Both the position numbers and the translations under genes were made by a program. A stretch of 64,000 bases of DNA, taken from contig NZ_CP021354.1 in the NCBI RefSeq assembly GCF_003130705.1, positions 1,364,001 through 1,428,000 on the forward strand, in the 5' to 3' direction. The notes under the pieces were generated by a model. It ran no database searches and was not told the DNA's origin. It saw nothing but the letters and a program-made list of their open reading frames with translations. This DNA is from Rhodococcus oxybenzonivorans (GTDB taxonomy: Bacteria > Actinomycetota > Actinomycetes > Mycobacteriales > Mycobacteriaceae). This document shows, one piece after another, positions 11,004-21,224 of this stretch. Positions within the stretch are counted from its first letter, which is position 1. The number at the start of each line of letters is the position of its first letter.

Positions 11004-12288
11004 CCGGACAGGTGACCCGGGATCGTCGGCCCCGAAGGTTCCTCGCAGATACGACGCCACTCGAGAACAAGGACTACCGGCGCCTGTGGACTGCCGGAAT
11101 TGTCACCGTCATCGGGGGACAGCTCAGCGTGGTCGCGGTTCCCCAGCAGGTCTACGAGATCACGCGCAGCTCCGCGTACGTGGGCCTGACCGGAGCGTTC
11201 GCCCTGGTACCGCTGATCGTCTTCGGCTTGTGGGGCGGGCCCTCGCCGACGTCATGGATCGGCGCACCCTGCTGACGATCACCACGGTGGGACTCGGGGT
11301 GACCTCGGTCCTCTTCTGGGTACAGGCGGCGCTCGGCCTGAACAACGTGTGGCTGGTACTCGGACTCCTGGCTCTGCAACAGGCGTTCTTCGCGGTTAAT
11401 CAGCCCACCCGCAGCGCGATCATCCCGCGGCTGATACCGATGGGGCAGCTGGCGGCGGCCAACTCGCTGAACATGACGGTGATGCAGTTCGGCGCGATCG
11501 CCGGACCCCTGCTCGCCGGGGTCATGATTCCTGCCGTCGGCCTGTCGACGCTGTATCTCGTCGATTCGATCGCACTGCTAGCCACCCTGTGGGCGGTACT
11601 CCGGCTGCCCGCCATCCCGCCGGTGGGGGAGTCGCGGCGCGCGGGATTCCGGGAAGTGTTCGACGGCTTCGCCTACCTGGCCACCCAGAAGGTGCTGCTC
11701 GCGTCGTTCGTGGTCGACATCATTGCCATGGTCTTCGGGATGCCCAGGGCGCTGTTCCCGCAGATCGCCCACGACACCTTCGGTGACCCTGCAACCGGCG
11801 GTGTCGCCCTCGGTCTGCTGTTCGCGGCGATGTCCGTGGGGGCGGTCGCCGGTGGTGTGTTCTCCGGCTGGTTGCCGCGGGTGCGCCGACAGGGACTCGC
11901 CGTGATCGTGTGCATCGCGCTGTGGGGGCTGGCGATGCTGGGCTTCGGTCTCGTGGTGGGGGTTGCGTCCCCGGGCTCGAGTCCGGTCCTGTTGTGGGCG
12001 GCTCTCGCCTTCCTCGCGTTCGGTGGTGCCGTCGACATGGTGTCCGCGGCGTTCCGCAGCACGATGCTCCAGCAGGTGGCCACCGACGAGATGCGCGGAC
12101 GGTTGCAGGGTGTGTTCATCGTCGTCGTCGCCGGCGGACCCCGCATCGGTGACGTCCTGCACGGCGCTGCCGCCGCTGCAGTCGGAACGAGCGTCGCCGC
12201 GGCCGGTGGTGGCGTCCTCGTCGTCGTCGGTGTGGTAATCGCCGCAGTGGCATTCCCGGCGCTGGTGCGATACAAGGTCGCTCGTTAG
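11000..12288 (+). pseudogene. MFS exporter (EntS-like), frameshifted as sequenced
   Basis: Two reading frames together encode one 12-helix MFS_3/EntS-type exporter of about 430 residues. The first frame (11000-11275) starts MTGQVTRDRRPRRFLADTT, covers two helices and ends in a nonsense tail after VFGLWGG. The second frame continues in register from about 11239 with ALADVMDRRTLLTITT, the conserved loop after helix 2, to the normal C-terminus at 12288. Restoring one G in the GGGGCGGGC stretch (11232-11240) would give the intact protein. All later helices are well preserved, so this is a very recent mutation, a sequencing error, or slippage. The ATG overlaps the pdxH stop. Confidence 0.82.
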
Positions 12289-12329
12289 GTTCCTGTGCCC
12301 TGTCACAGATTTCGGGCACACTGTGGTGC

Positions 12330-13292
12330 ATGGGTGAACCGCAGTCGTCGGAATCGAAGAGGTCCACAGCGGGCGGAGTGGAGATCCGAGGAGGCGGCTA
12401 CCGGGCCGAGATCGCAGTCACGGGGGCTGGGCTGCGACGCCTCGAATGGCACGGCCCGGACGGTCCGCGGGCGCTGACCGAAACCTGGGAACTCGGGTCC
12501 AGACCGCCGTTGTCTGCGGGGTTGATCCTCGCCCCGTGGCCCAACCGGATCCGTGACGGTCATTTCGTCTTCGACGGTATCGAACATCAACTCGAGATTA
12601 CGGACACGGAGTTCGGCAACGCCAGTCACGGCTTCGTCCGTCGCCGGGACTGGCGTGTCGTCAGCCGCGCCGAGAACCGTGTGGAGATGTCGATCGATGT
12701 GGGACTTCACAAGGGCTGGCCGTATCCGCTGCGGGTGACCGTCGAATATGCTCTCGAGGCTTCGGGCCTGACGGTCACACACACCGCCACCAATACCGGG
12801 GCGATTCCGGCGCCGTTCGGCTTGGGAATGCACTCGTACGTCCGCGTCGGTGACGTTCCGCTCGACGACTGCACGCTCCGCCTGTCCGCAGGCACCCGGT
12901 TGCCGCTCGACGACCGCCGGTTGCCGAACGGTGGTTCGCAGGCTGTTGCGGGCAGCGACTACGACTTCACCAGTCCCCGGCCCCTCGCCGGGGTGTCGCT
13001 CGACACGCCGTTCAGCGCGCTGGACGTCGACCCGGACGGTAGGTCCCGGCACGAACTGCGTGCCCCGGACGGCACCGGAACCATGCTGTGGGCTAGCCGC
13101 GAGTTCGGTTGGCTGCAGGCCTTCATCGCCGATCCGGCGGACGGCAAGCCCTATCCGGGCCGCGGACGGGCGCTGGCTCTCGAACCGATGACCTGTCCAC
13201 CGGATTCGTTCAACTCCGGCATCGACCAATTGGTGCTCGCCCCCGGGCAGCGTTGGTCCGGCCGGTGGGGCATGACCGCAGTGGGTTCCTGA
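12330..13292 (+). CDS. Aldose 1-epimerase family protein
   Basis: A 320-residue galactose-mutarotase-like beta-sandwich protein. Family landmarks are APWPNRIRDG near residue 70, NASHGFVRR (conserved His), FGLGMHSYV (second His) and the C-terminal EPMTCPPDSFN carrying the catalytic Glu. It probably interconverts anomers of a free or phosphorylated sugar. It starts 41 bp after the exporter and may share its transcript. The substrate cannot be read from the sequence. Confidence 0.88.
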   Translation: MGEPQSSESKRSTAGGVEIRGGGYRAEIAVTGAGLRRLEWHGPDGPRALTETWELGSRPPLSAGLILAPWPNRIRDGHFVFDGIEHQLEITDTEFGNASHGFVRRRDWRVVSRAENRVEMSIDVGLHKGWPYPLRVTVEYALEASGLTVTHTATNTGAIPAPFGLGMHSYVRVGDVPLDDCTLRLSAGTRLPLDDRRLPNGGSQAVAGSDYDFTSPRPLAGVSLDTPFSALDVDPDGRSRHELRAPDGTGTMLWASREFGWLQAFIADPADGKPYPGRGRALALEPMTCPPDSFNSGIDQLVLAPGQRWSGRWGMTAVGS

Positions 13293-13730
13293 CGGTCCGG
13301 TCCGCGACGACAAGCGTCCACAGAGTGAGACGGTGTAACACCGGCAGCGCATCGCTCGATAAGTTCCGCGGGGGTTCTTCTGTTGCCGTGTCCGGGTCCG
13401 GTCGAGGGCCGTATTACTACGGCAGGTCTCCTCACCGCTTTCCCGGCATGATTGTGCGTTTGCTCATTGTCGACGCCATCGATGCAGGTAACGCAGCCTC
13501 TTCTTCCTCCGGCGGCCACCGGCCGTTCATCTCGGCAGCTCGCACCGCACGAAATGTCTCATCCTCGCGGCGGTACTCCGCTCGTCGCCACCATCGTCTC
13601 GCCGCATTCGGCGGCGGGGGCGGGTTGCGGCCTTTCCGTGGACCCTCCTGCAGCATGCGGGCTGGAGTGGGACTAGTTTCTACCTGAATGAAGTTGTTAC
13701 TCATTGGTTTGAGCTTGAGAGGGATGCTTC
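13293..13730. other. Non-coding leader region of gltA
   Basis: 438 bp without a credible gene. It contains a perfect 13-bp palindrome CGGTGTAACACCG at 13331-13343, which may be a regulator site or part of the epimerase terminator. No convincing -35/-10 pair was found; GAGAGG just upstream of 13731 serves as the gltA ribosome-binding site. Confidence 0.5.
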
Positions 13731-15026
13731 GTGCCTGACAATGACACAAAGCCCACGCTTACCTACCCTGGTGGTGAGCACACGATGTCCATTGCCAGGG
13801 CAACCGAGGGCAATGACGGTATCGAACTGGGCAAGCTGCTGGCCAGCACCGGGTACACCACCCTGGACCCGGGTTTCGTCAATACCGCCTCCACCAGCTC
13901 CGCGATCACCTACATCGACGGTGAGCACGGGATTCTCCGCTACCGCGGTTACCCGATCGAGCAGCTGGCCGGAAAGTCCACGTTCATCGAGGTCAGCTAC
14001 CTGCTGATCTACGGTGAGCTGCCGACCGCAACGCAGCTCGAGTCGTTCACCGACCGGATTCGCCGGCACACGTTGCTGCACGAAGACCTCAAGAGGTTCT
14101 TCGACGGGTTCCCCCGCAACGCGCACCCGATGCCTGTTCTCTCCAGTGCTGTGAACGCGCTCTCGGCCTACTACCAGGACTCCCTGGATCCGGCCGATCC
14201 CGAGCAGGTCGAACTGTCGACCATCCGCCTTCTGGCGAAGCTGCCCACCATCGCGGCATATGCGTACAAGAAGTCCGTCGGACAGCCGTTCCTGTACCCG
14301 GACAACTCGCTGAACCTTGTCGAGAACTTCCTTCGGATGACGTTCGGATTCCCCGCGGAGCCGTACGAGATCGACCCGGAGATCGCCAAGGCACTCGACA
14401 TGCTGCTGATCCTGCACGCCGACCACGAGCAAAACTGCTCGACGTCGACGGTGCGCCTCGTCGGATCGTCGGACGCGAACCTCTTCACCTCCATCTCCGG
14501 CGGCATCAACGCACTCTGGGGCCCGCTGCACGGCGGCGCAAACCAGGCGGTCCTCGAGATGCTCGACGAGATCAAGGCCAGCGGCAGCAACGCAGGCGAT
14601 TTCGTCCGCAAGGTCAAGAACAAGGAAGACGGCGTGAAGCTCATGGGCTTCGGGCACCGCGTCTACCGCAATTACGATCCGCGTGCGGCCATCGTGAAGC
14701 AGACCGCGCACACCATTCTCGACAAACTCGGTGGCGACGACGAACTGCTCGACATCGCGATGGCACTGGAAGAGGCGGCGCTCACCGACGACTACTTCGT
14801 CGAGCGCAAGCTGTACCCCAACGTCGACTTCTACACCGGCCTCATCTACCGCGCCATGGGCTTCCCCACGCGCATGTTCACCGTCTTGTTCGCCATGGGC
14901 CGGTTGCCCGGGTGGATTGCACACTGGCGGGAGATGCACGAGGATCCCGCTACGAAGATCGGCCGTCCGCGCCAGATCTACACCGGCTACACCGAGCGCG
15001 ACTACAAGGACGTCACAAGCCGCTGA
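13731..15026 (+). CDS. gltA: Citrate synthase (type II, GltA2)
   Basis: A 431-residue hexameric-type citrate synthase, the first step of the TCA cycle. Active-site landmarks are [42 protein letters not shown] and the Asp in YPNVDFYTGLIYRA. The N-terminal extension (first 60 residues, TLDPGFVNTASTSSAIT) is typical of type II enzymes. The GTG at 13731 has GAGAGG upstream. It corresponds to Rv0896 (gltA2). The FKBP gene follows after 44 bp. The window therefore codes for two citrate synthases of different subfamilies. Confidence 0.97.
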   Translation: MPDNDTKPTLTYPGGEHTMSIARATEGNDGIELGKLLASTGYTTLDPGFVNTASTSSAITYIDGEHGILRYRGYPIEQLAGKSTFIEVSYLLIYGELPTATQLESFTDRIRRHTLLHEDLKRFFDGFPRNAHPMPVLSSAVNALSAYYQDSLDPADPEQVELSTIRLLAKLPTIAAYAYKKSVGQPFLYPDNSLNLVENFLRMTFGFPAEPYEIDPEIAKALDMLLILHADHEQNCSTSTVRLVGSSDANLFTSISGGINALWGPLHGGANQAVLEMLDEIKASGSNAGDFVRKVKNKEDGVKLMGFGHRVYRNYDPRAAIVKQTAHTILDKLGGDDELLDIAMALEEAALTDDYFVERKLYPNVDFYTGLIYRAMGFPTRMFTVLFAMGRLPGWIAHWREMHEDPATKIGRPRQIYTGYTERDYKDVTSR

Positions 15027-15070
15027 TCTGCGACCTGTGCCGAACAGACAGCCCTCACCGAGGAGGACAC

Positions 15071-15433
15071 ATGACTAAGCCCGAGATCGAGTTCCAGGAG
15101 GGACCCGCCCCGACCGACCTGGTCATCAAGGATCTGGTGGTCGGCGAAGGCGCCGAGGCCGTTCCGGGGGGCACCGTCGACGTGCACTATGTCGGCGTCG
15201 AGTTCGAGTCCGGCGAGGAGTTCGACTCTTCGTGGAGTCGCGGGGAGTCCATCCAGTTCCCGCTGCGCGGTCTCATCAAAGGCTGGCAGGACGGCATCCC
15301 CGGCATGAAGGTCGGCGGACGTCGTCAGCTCACCATCCCGCCGGAGCTGGCCTACGGCCCGGCCGGCGCCGGACACCAGCTGTCCGGCAAGACCCTGGTG
15401 TTCGTGATCGATCTGCTGGACGCCAAGGAATAG
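15071..15433 (+). CDS. FKBP-type peptidyl-prolyl isomerase
   Basis: A 120-residue single-domain FKBP without a signal peptide, so a cytosolic proline isomerase or chaperone. It has the binding-pocket residues of the family: HYVG (Tyr), EEFDSSW (Phe-Asp), QFPLRGLIKGWQDGIPGM (Val/Ile-Trp) and IPPELAYG. A perfect AGGAGG stands 4 bases before the ATG at 15071. It lies 44 bp behind gltA and ends at a strong hairpin shared with the convergent prrB. Confidence 0.95.
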   Translation: MTKPEIEFQEGPAPTDLVIKDLVVGEGAEAVPGGTVDVHYVGVEFESGEEFDSSWSRGESIQFPLRGLIKGWQDGIPGMKVGGRRQLTIPPELAYGPAGAGHQLSGKTLVFVIDLLDAKE

Positions 15434-15449
15434 TTTTCCGCTTAACGGC

Positions 15450-15485
15450 ACAAGTCCCGCTTCACCTCGGTGAGGCGGGACTTGT
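15450..15485. terminator. Bidirectional terminator between FKBP gene and prrB
   Basis: 17-base arms (ACAAGTCCCGCTTCACC and its near-perfect complement, one G-T pair) around a 2-base loop. The prrB stop codon lies inside the stem, so the hairpin doubles as the end of that coding region. Confidence 0.85.
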
Positions 15486-16829
15486 CGCATTCTGCGCCGG
15501 AAGGTGCGGCATCGGATGTGCGTCGGCCGAGTGCAGCTCCACGACCAACCGGGCACCACCGAGCGGGCTGTCCTCGAAGTGCGCCCGCCCGCCGTGCAGC
15601 GCTGCCTGTTGAGCAACGAGCGCGAGGCCGAGTCCCGATCCGCTGCTGGTGGCATTGGTGCCGCGGTGGAACCGCTCGAACACCTGAGTCCGCTCCGCGT
15701 CCGGTACGCCGGAACCGTTGTCGTCGACCGTGATGACGGTGGCGTCGTCCACGGCTCTCAGTGTGATCCGGACCGCAGTCGCACCCCCGTGCCGGACGGC
15801 GTTGGTGATCGCATTGTCCAGTGTCAGCCGCAGTCCGCCGGGCATCCCGCGGACGGTCAGCGGAACTGCGTCGACGGTGACCTGCAGTCCGGGATGGTGT
15901 CGCATCGCATCGTCGGCCGCCAGATCGCAGATGTCGACGAGGTCGCAGTCCACGAAGTCCTGGTCGGTGGACAATTCTCCGCGGGCCAGCCGCTCCAGGT
16001 CCGACAGGGTCGATTCCACCCGGCCCTGGGCGCGAATCAGATCGCGAAAAATTTCGTGCTGCTGCGCGGCCGTCAGCTGATGCGTGGTGAGCACCTCGAG
16101 GTCGGTGCGCATCGCGGTGAGCGGCGTGCGCAGTTCGTGGGCGGATACGGCGGCGAAGTCACGCGCGGTGGCCAGGGCGGCGGTGGTGGCGTCCTGTGCC
16201 TCGGCGACATCGCGCAACATCGACTCCGCCGCGGAGGCCAGTTCGTCTGCCTCGCGCACCCCTGAGGACGCGGGCGTCAACTCGGGGTCGCGGCGAACGA
16301 TGCGGCCGGTGAGGTCGACCAGGGGACGAACCGCCCGGCCACCGAACAACCAGCCGAGGCCACTGGCTGCGGCCACGGCCAGGACACCGACGAGGGCCAC
16401 CTGGCGTTGCTGTTCGGTGGTGACGTCCTGGGCCTCCGAGTACGGGACGGCGAGTGAGATCCGGGTCCCCAGGAAGGGTGTCGTCGCCGTGAACGCCCGA
16501 TACTTCGTGCCGTTGACGTCGACGGACTCCCACCCCGGTTCGAGCGGTGGCAGCCGGGTGGGGGTGCTCACCAGAACGGTGTCGCCGCCCGCGGACCGGA
16601 TGGTGATCGCGAAGGCGCCCTTGTCGCCCAGCGCGCCGAGGAACAGTCCTGCTGTCGCCGCGTTGGGAACCAGCACGTCGGACGCCGTTTCGAGCCGTCG
16701 GTCGAGTTGGGACAAGTTGTTCCTGTTGATCGCGAGCGCCACCAGGATGCCCAACGCCACGACGATTATGGTCGCCCCGAGCGCCGTGGCCGCCGCGACA
16801 CGGGTCCGGAGCGAGAACGAGCGCTTCAC
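15462..16829 (-). CDS. prrB: Sensor histidine kinase PrrB
   Basis: A 455-residue inner-membrane sensor kinase. Two transmembrane helices (about residues 11-33 and 145-165) enclose an extracytoplasmic sensor region, followed by HAMP, the dimerisation domain with phospho-acceptor His in [14 protein letters not shown] (about residue 230), and the HATPase domain: N box [14 protein letters not shown]1 [10 protein letters not shown]2 GSGLGLALV. The GTG at 16829 overlaps the prrA stop (GTGA). It matches M. tuberculosis PrrB (Rv0902c) in neighbour and architecture. The last codons are folded into the terminator hairpin. Confidence 0.93.
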   Translation of the reverse strand: MKRSFSLRTRVAAATALGATIIVVALGILVALAINRNNLSQLDRRLETASDVLVPNAATAGLFLGALGDKGAFAITIRSAGGDTVLVSTPTRLPPLEPGWESVDVNGTKYRAFTATTPFLGTRISLAVPYSEAQDVTTEQQRQVALVGVLAVAAASGLGWLFGGRAVRPLVDLTGRIVRRDPELTPASSGVREADELASAAESMLRDVAEAQDATTAALATARDFAAVSAHELRTPLTAMRTDLEVLTTHQLTAAQQHEIFRDLIRAQGRVESTLSDLERLARGELSTDQDFVDCDLVDICDLAADDAMRHHPGLQVTVDAVPLTVRGMPGGLRLTLDNAITNAVRHGGATAVRITLRAVDDATVITVDDNGSGVPDAERTQVFERFHRGTNATSSGSGLGLALVAQQAALHGGRAHFEDSPLGGARLVVELHSADAHPMPHLPAQNATSPASPR

Positions 16830-17542
16830 GACGGTTCCCGCAACACGAACCCGACGCCACGCACGGTGTGCAGGATGCGCGGTTGGCCCTCGGTTTCGAA
16901 CTTGCGCCGCAGATACCCGACGAAGACGTCCACGACATTGGTGTCGGCCACGAAGTCGTATCCCCACACCAGTTCCAGTAGTCGTTCGCGGCTCAGGACG
17001 ATGCCGACGTTGCGGGCGAGGACCTCGAGCAGTTCGAACTCCCGCTTGGTCAGGGTTATTTCGTGGCCCGCGAGGAAGACTCGGCGCGCCGAGACGAAGA
17101 TCTCGAGGGCACCGACGCGGATCGGCGGAGCCGCGGGGGTATCGGCTGCGGGGGGCGTGGTCGCACCGCGCCGCCGGAGCATTGCCCGGATCCGGGCGAT
17201 CAACTCCGCCAGGACGAACGGTTTGACCAGGTAGTCGTCCGCTCCCGACTCCAGCCCGGAGATGCGGTCGTCGACGGTGTCGCGGGCACTGAGTACACAG
17301 ATCGGGATGTCGTTGTTCATTGCGCGGAGCGCGGTCACGACACCGGTTCCGTCGATGACGGGCATGTTCATGTCGAGGACCATCGCGTCGGGGCGTCGCT
17401 CGCTGACCACTCGGAGGGCGTCGGCTCCGTCGACTGCGGTGAGAACGGTGAATCCGGACAGGCGCAGACCACGTTCGAGCGAAGTCCGCACGTCCTCGTC
17501 GTCGTCGACGACGAGAACACTGGCTGAGTCGGTGGCGGTCAC
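16826..17542 (-). CDS. prrA: Response regulator PrrA (OmpR family)
   Basis: A 238-residue DNA-binding response regulator. Receiver domain: acidic pocket VVDDDED, phospho-acceptor Asp57 in VLDMNMPV, and the conserved Lys in YLVKPF. The C-terminal winged helix contains [13 protein letters not shown] and [15 protein letters not shown], very close to the M. tuberculosis PrrA (Rv0903c) sequence as I remember it. GTG 17542 is the start that places the receiver at residue 8; upstream in-frame codons lack similarity. The two genes overlap and form the prrAB operon. Confidence 0.93.
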   Translation of the reverse strand: MTATDSASVLVVDDDEDVRTSLERGLRLSGFTVLTAVDGADALRVVSERRPDAMVLDMNMPVIDGTGVVTALRAMNNDIPICVLSARDTVDDRISGLESGADDYLVKPFVLAELIARIRAMLRRRGATTPPAADTPAAPPIRVGALEIFVSARRVFLAGHEITLTKREFELLEVLARNVGIVLSRERLLELVWGYDFVADTNVVDVFVGYLRRKFETEGQPRILHTVRGVGFVLREPS

Positions 17543-17613
17543 TCCTGCATTGTGCCGTGAGGAGGAGGTGGATGGCGGTGGTCCGGTCGTGTCCGTCCGT
17601 ACACTCGGGTGCG

Positions 17614-18531
17614 ATGTTTTCTTCGCTACTGGCATTCGAACTGACCGAAACCAACCGTGACTGGCTGATTCACCGCCCGGCCGAGATCGCGATCTACGTC
17701 GTTCTCGCGCTGGCCCTGCGGTTCACCCTGCACCGGCTCATCGACCGGATGACCCGGCAGCGGACTGCCACCGACAAACCGGCGATGCTTCGCCCTCTGC
17801 GTGAGCGAGCGCCGAGAGGCATCAAGGAAGTGATGGCGAACGAACGCCGAGCGCAGCGTGCCACGACGATCGGGTCGGTACTCAAATCCGCGGTGTCGAT
17901 CGTCGTTCTCATCTGGGGCGTGTTGCAGATCCTGGGCATTCTGGGGGTGAATGTCGCCCCGTTCATCGCGTCCGCCGGTGTGATCGGTCTCGCACTGGGA
18001 TTCGGTGCGCAGAACCTCGTCCGCGACTTTCTGTCGGGCATGTTCATGCTGCTCGAGGATCAGTACGGCGTGGGCGACGTGGTCGATCTCGGTGAGGCCG
18101 TGGGAACCGTGGAGACGGTGGGCTTGCGGGTCACCACGATCCGCGACGTCAACGGCACCCTGTGGTACTGCCGCAACGGTGAAATCGTCCGGGTCGGCAA
18201 CATGAGTCAGGGATACGCGGTGGCGGTGGTGGATCTGCCGATCGCGCATGCGGCCAACGTTCAGCGGGCATGTGAGGTGGCCCTCGACGCCATCCTGGAG
18301 GCGTCGCGAAGTGACGCGATCGAGGCGGACGTGCTGGAAACGCCCGAGATGCTGGGTGTCAATGCCGTGACCGCCGAATCGGTGACGCTCCGCATCACCG
18401 CCCGCACCAAGCCGGGACGGCAGTGGGCGGTGCAGCGCACGTTCGCGCGGGCGGCTCTCGCGGCGTTCGAGAAGTACGACATCGATGCGCCGTACCTGTC
18501 GATCGTGTCGGCGGCCCGCATGGACGCCTGA
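17614..18531 (+). CDS. Mechanosensitive ion channel, MscS family
   Basis: A 305-residue small-conductance mechanosensitive channel. After two N-terminal hydrophobic segments comes the pore helix [20 protein letters not shown], the signature of MscS TM3, followed by the beta domain ([19 protein letters not shown]) and a cytoplasmic alpha/beta vestibule. It would release solutes on hypo-osmotic shock. The ATG at 17614 is preferred because the first membrane region follows directly; an upstream start would add 19 unrelated residues. It is divergent from prrA and 29 bp before phr. Confidence 0.92.
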   Translation: MFSSLLAFELTETNRDWLIHRPAEIAIYVVLALALRFTLHRLIDRMTRQRTATDKPAMLRPLRERAPRGIKEVMANERRAQRATTIGSVLKSAVSIVVLIWGVLQILGILGVNVAPFIASAGVIGLALGFGAQNLVRDFLSGMFMLLEDQYGVGDVVDLGEAVGTVETVGLRVTTIRDVNGTLWYCRNGEIVRVGNMSQGYAVAVVDLPIAHAANVQRACEVALDAILEASRSDAIEADVLETPEMLGVNAVTAESVTLRITARTKPGRQWAVQRTFARAALAAFEKYDIDAPYLSIVSAARMDA

Positions 18532-18560
18532 CGGCGTTGCGTTTCAGTACCGTGGCAGGC

Positions 18561-19901
18561 ATGGACACGGCACTGGTCTGGTTCCGGCGCGACCTCAGGC
18601 TCGGCGATCTTCCGACCTTGCACACCGTCGCCGAGGCGGGGGCTCGCGCGCTCGGCCTGTTCGTGCTCGACGAGAAGCTGCTCCACCCCGCGGGCGGCCC
18701 GCGCCGGGATTTTCTCTACCGCAGCCTGACTGCGCTCGACGACCAACTCGGGGGGCGGCTGCTGGTAGTGCACGGCGCTCCTGCCGACGTGGTCCCAGCG
18801 GTTGCCGAGGCGGTGTCGGCGGGTGAGGTTCACGTGAGCGCCGACTTCGGTCCCTACGGCCGCGAGCGTGATGCAGCGGTTGCCGAGCGCACCGAACTGG
18901 TGGCCACCGGATCGCCCTATGCCGTGGCACCGGGGAGGGTCAGCAAGGCCGACGGCGAACCGTATCGCGTGTTCACTCCGTACTTCAGGCAATGGCTCGA
19001 CCACGGGTGGCGTGCGCCGATCGACACCGGTGCCGCGACGGTCGACTGGATCGAACCGGACGACGTCCCCGTCCGACGGGCAGCAATTCCCCAGCCGGAG
19101 TCCGAGGGCGTGGCCGCGGGGGAGTCGGAGGCTTTGCGAAGGTGGGCAGAGTTCCTGGAGGACGAACTCGACTCCTACGACGATGCCCGCAACCGTCCCG
19201 ACCTCGACGCGACGAGCCGGATGTCGGTGTACCTGAAGTACGGCAACATCCATCCCCGCACCATGCTCCGCGATCTTTCACGCCGCCCCGGTAAGGGGGT
19301 CGAAGCGTACCGGCGTCAGTTGGCTTGGCGAGACTTCTACGCCGACATCCTTTTTCAACGCCCAGACAGTGCGCGCGGCAATTACGACCGCAAGTTCGAC
19401 GCGATCCGACTCGATTCCGGCCCCGACGCCGACGAGGCGTTCGCCGCGTGGTGCGAGGGAAGAACCGGGTTCCCGATCGTCGATGCGGGAATGCGTCAGC
19501 TCCGAGCCGAGGCGTGGATGCACAACCGGGTGCGCATGATCGTCGCGTCGTTCCTGGTGAAAGACCTGCACCTGCCGTGGTGGCGTGGAGCGCGCTACTT
19601 CATGGACCGCCTGGTCGACGGCGATCTGGCCAACAATCAGCACGGCTGGCAGTGGACGGCGGGAACAGGCACCGATCCCTCCCCGTACTTCCGGGTGTTC
19701 AACCCGATCACCCAGGGCGAGAAGTTCGATCCCGACGGCTCCTACGTGCGCAAGTGGGTGCCGGAGCTTCGCGGCATCCCGGGCCGCGCCGTCCATTCGC
19801 TGAAAGCCCTTCGGCCCGAGGGGTACCCGGAGCCCATCGTCGACCACGGCCTCGAGCGGCAGGAGTCCCTCGCCCGCTACGGCGAAATCAAGGCCCCGTG
19901 A
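18561..19901 (+). CDS. phr: Deoxyribodipyrimidine photolyase
   Basis: A 446-residue class I CPD photolyase or cryptochrome-family protein. It opens with TALVWFRRDLRLGD (antenna-binding Rossmann domain) and has the FAD domain from about residue 200 with VYLKYGNIHPRTML, QLAWRDFYADI, the electron-transfer Trp context EAWMHNRVRMIVASFLVKDL, and DGDLANNQHGWQWTAGTGTD. All are standard for light-driven repair of pyrimidine dimers. It ends 21 bp from a convergent MFS gene, with an inverted repeat between them. Confidence 0.95.
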   Translation: MDTALVWFRRDLRLGDLPTLHTVAEAGARALGLFVLDEKLLHPAGGPRRDFLYRSLTALDDQLGGRLLVVHGAPADVVPAVAEAVSAGEVHVSADFGPYGRERDAAVAERTELVATGSPYAVAPGRVSKADGEPYRVFTPYFRQWLDHGWRAPIDTGAATVDWIEPDDVPVRRAAIPQPESEGVAAGESEALRRWAEFLEDELDSYDDARNRPDLDATSRMSVYLKYGNIHPRTMLRDLSRRPGKGVEAYRRQLAWRDFYADILFQRPDSARGNYDRKFDAIRLDSGPDADEAFAAWCEGRTGFPIVDAGMRQLRAEAWMHNRVRMIVASFLVKDLHLPWWRGARYFMDRLVDGDLANNQHGWQWTAGTGTDPSPYFRVFNPITQGEKFDPDGSYVRKWVPELRGIPGRAVHSLKALRPEGYPEPIVDHGLERQESLARYGEIKAP

Positions 19902-19937
19902 GTACTTGTTAACAGCGGGCGGTTAAGAAGTACTCAC
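19898..19937. terminator. Inverted repeat spanning the phr and MFS stop codons
   Basis: GTGAGTACTTGTTAAC pairs with GTTAAGAAGTACTCAC (15 of 16 positions) around an 8-base loop. The arms reach into the last codons of both convergent genes, and the stem is A/T-rich for this genome. Confidence 0.75.
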
Positions 19938-21146
19938 AGGCGCTGGGCGCACAAGGAGGCCGAGGAAGGCGGCCCCGGCGAGCAGGATGACGAGTCCGCC
20001 GTAGAGGCGGGTGGTGTCGACCAATCCGACCTCGCCGACCAGGTAGCCGGCGAGGAGCGCCGGGACACTGTTGGCCAGGTAGGCGATCACGTAGATGGTC
20101 GAGAGCAGACCCGCCCGCTCGTGGGGCGCGGCCAGAGGCATCACGGTATGGATTGTGCCCTGGAAGCCGGCGCCGAAGCCGACTCCCGCGATGGCTGTTC
20201 CTGCCAGGACTATTGCTGCCGAGGATGTTTCGGCGCCGACGAGTGTGACGGCCACACCGGCGATCAGGGCAGAGGTGCCGACGAGCAGCACTCGCCGCGC
20301 CGCCACGTTGCGTAGTACGAAGACGGCGATCGCCCCGGTTCCCGTCAGGGTCGCCACCATGATGGCGCCGATCAACGAGGTGTGGACGTCCAAGGCGCTG
20401 CGGGCGAGTGAGGGGCCGAGCGACAGGTAGAAACCGCCGAGTGCCCATACGGCGATCAGGCACGGCCCGGTGAGCATGAGCATGCCGAGAGCGGGGGACG
20501 GTACCGCGAGCCTCGGGCGTATCGAGGCCAGCGCGCCCTGCTGCCGCACGGCCGTTTCCGGTGCTGCCCAGATACCCAGGAGCTCGAGGACGAAGAGCGC
20601 GAGGAAGACGAGGAACACGGTGCTGGTCGGACGCGGAAGGTGCTCGCTGATCAGACTCGATCCGATGGCGCCGACCGCGAGACCCACCGTGGGCGCGATG
20701 CTGTTGACGGTGGAACCGCGGCCGGGTCTGCGCTCGAGGTCGATGAGGGTCGATCCGAGCGCGCTGATCGCGGCGCCGGTCGCAAAACCCTGCACGACCC
20801 GGGCTGCCAGGAGAAGCCCGAGGCTCTCGGCTGAGGCGAACATGGCCATCGCGACCGCCTCGAAGGCCAGCGCGGTGACGAGGACGGGGCGTCGGCCGAT
20901 GTAGTCCGAGAGAGAACCGACGGTGAGCAGGGCCAAGAGCAGACTTACGGCATAGATCCCGAAGACCAGGGTGGATTGCAGGGACGAGAAGCCCCAGTGG
21001 CTCTGGTAGAGCTCGTAGAGGGGTGTCGGTGCCGCAGACGCTCCGAGCAGGGTGGCGATCACCACGGCGACGAGCGTGAACGCTGCGCCGCGGCCGAGTG
21101 TGGGTCGCGACTTCGGTGGAGCAACGGGTGCGGCAAGGGTCGTCAT
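19923..21146 (-). CDS. MFS drug-efflux-type transporter
   Basis: A 407-residue 12-helix major facilitator. The motif A loop after helix 2 is GSLSDYIGRRPVL, and helix 4-5 carries a motif C-like stretch (RVVQGFATGAAISALGSTLI). It is probably a proton-driven exporter. It is divergent from a TetR gene across 92 bp that holds two matching 13-bp sites, one near each start, the classic layout of a TetR-controlled pump. The exported compound is unknown. Confidence 0.9.
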   Translation of the reverse strand: MTTLAAPVAPPKSRPTLGRGAAFTLVAVVIATLLGASAAPTPLYELYQSHWGFSSLQSTLVFGIYAVSLLLALLTVGSLSDYIGRRPVLVTALAFEAVAMAMFASAESLGLLLAARVVQGFATGAAISALGSTLIDLERRPGRGSTVNSIAPTVGLAVGAIGSSLISEHLPRPTSTVFLVFLALFVLELLGIWAAPETAVRQQGALASIRPRLAVPSPALGMLMLTGPCLIAVWALGGFYLSLGPSLARSALDVHTSLIGAIMVATLTGTGAIAVFVLRNVAARRVLLVGTSALIAGVAVTLVGAETSSAAIVLAGTAIAGVGFGAGFQGTIHTVMPLAAPHERAGLLSTIYVIAYLANSVPALLAGYLVGEVGLVDTTRLYGGLVILLAGAAFLGLLVRPAPVSTS

Positions 21147-21166
21147 GCGGTACTCCCAGCTTTAAA

Positions 21167-21179
21167 GCAAAGCGTTTGC
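21167..21179. promoter_or_regulatory. Putative TetR operator, MFS-proximal
   Basis: GCAAAGCGTTTGC, half-sites GCAAA/TTTGC around a 3-base centre, 20 bp upstream of the MFS start. On the minus strand it reads ATGCAAACGCTTTGC, matching the second site at 21212. Confidence 0.6.
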
Positions 21180-21211
21180 ATTTATGAACGTACGCCGCCG
21201 TCATTCTTAAT

Positions 21212-21224
21212 GCAAAGATTTCGC
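21212..21224. promoter_or_regulatory. Putative TetR operator, regulator-proximal
   Basis: GCAAAGATTTCGC, 14 bp before the TetR start. It shares the ATGCAAA half-site, the 3-base spacing and the GC end with the site at 21167. Confidence 0.55.

Noticed and set aside
11228..11245. Programmed -1 frameshift in the MFS gene
   Set aside because: No slippery heptamer of the X-XXY-YYZ type and no stimulating hairpin was evident, and MFS genes are not known for this; simple mutation or read error is more likely.
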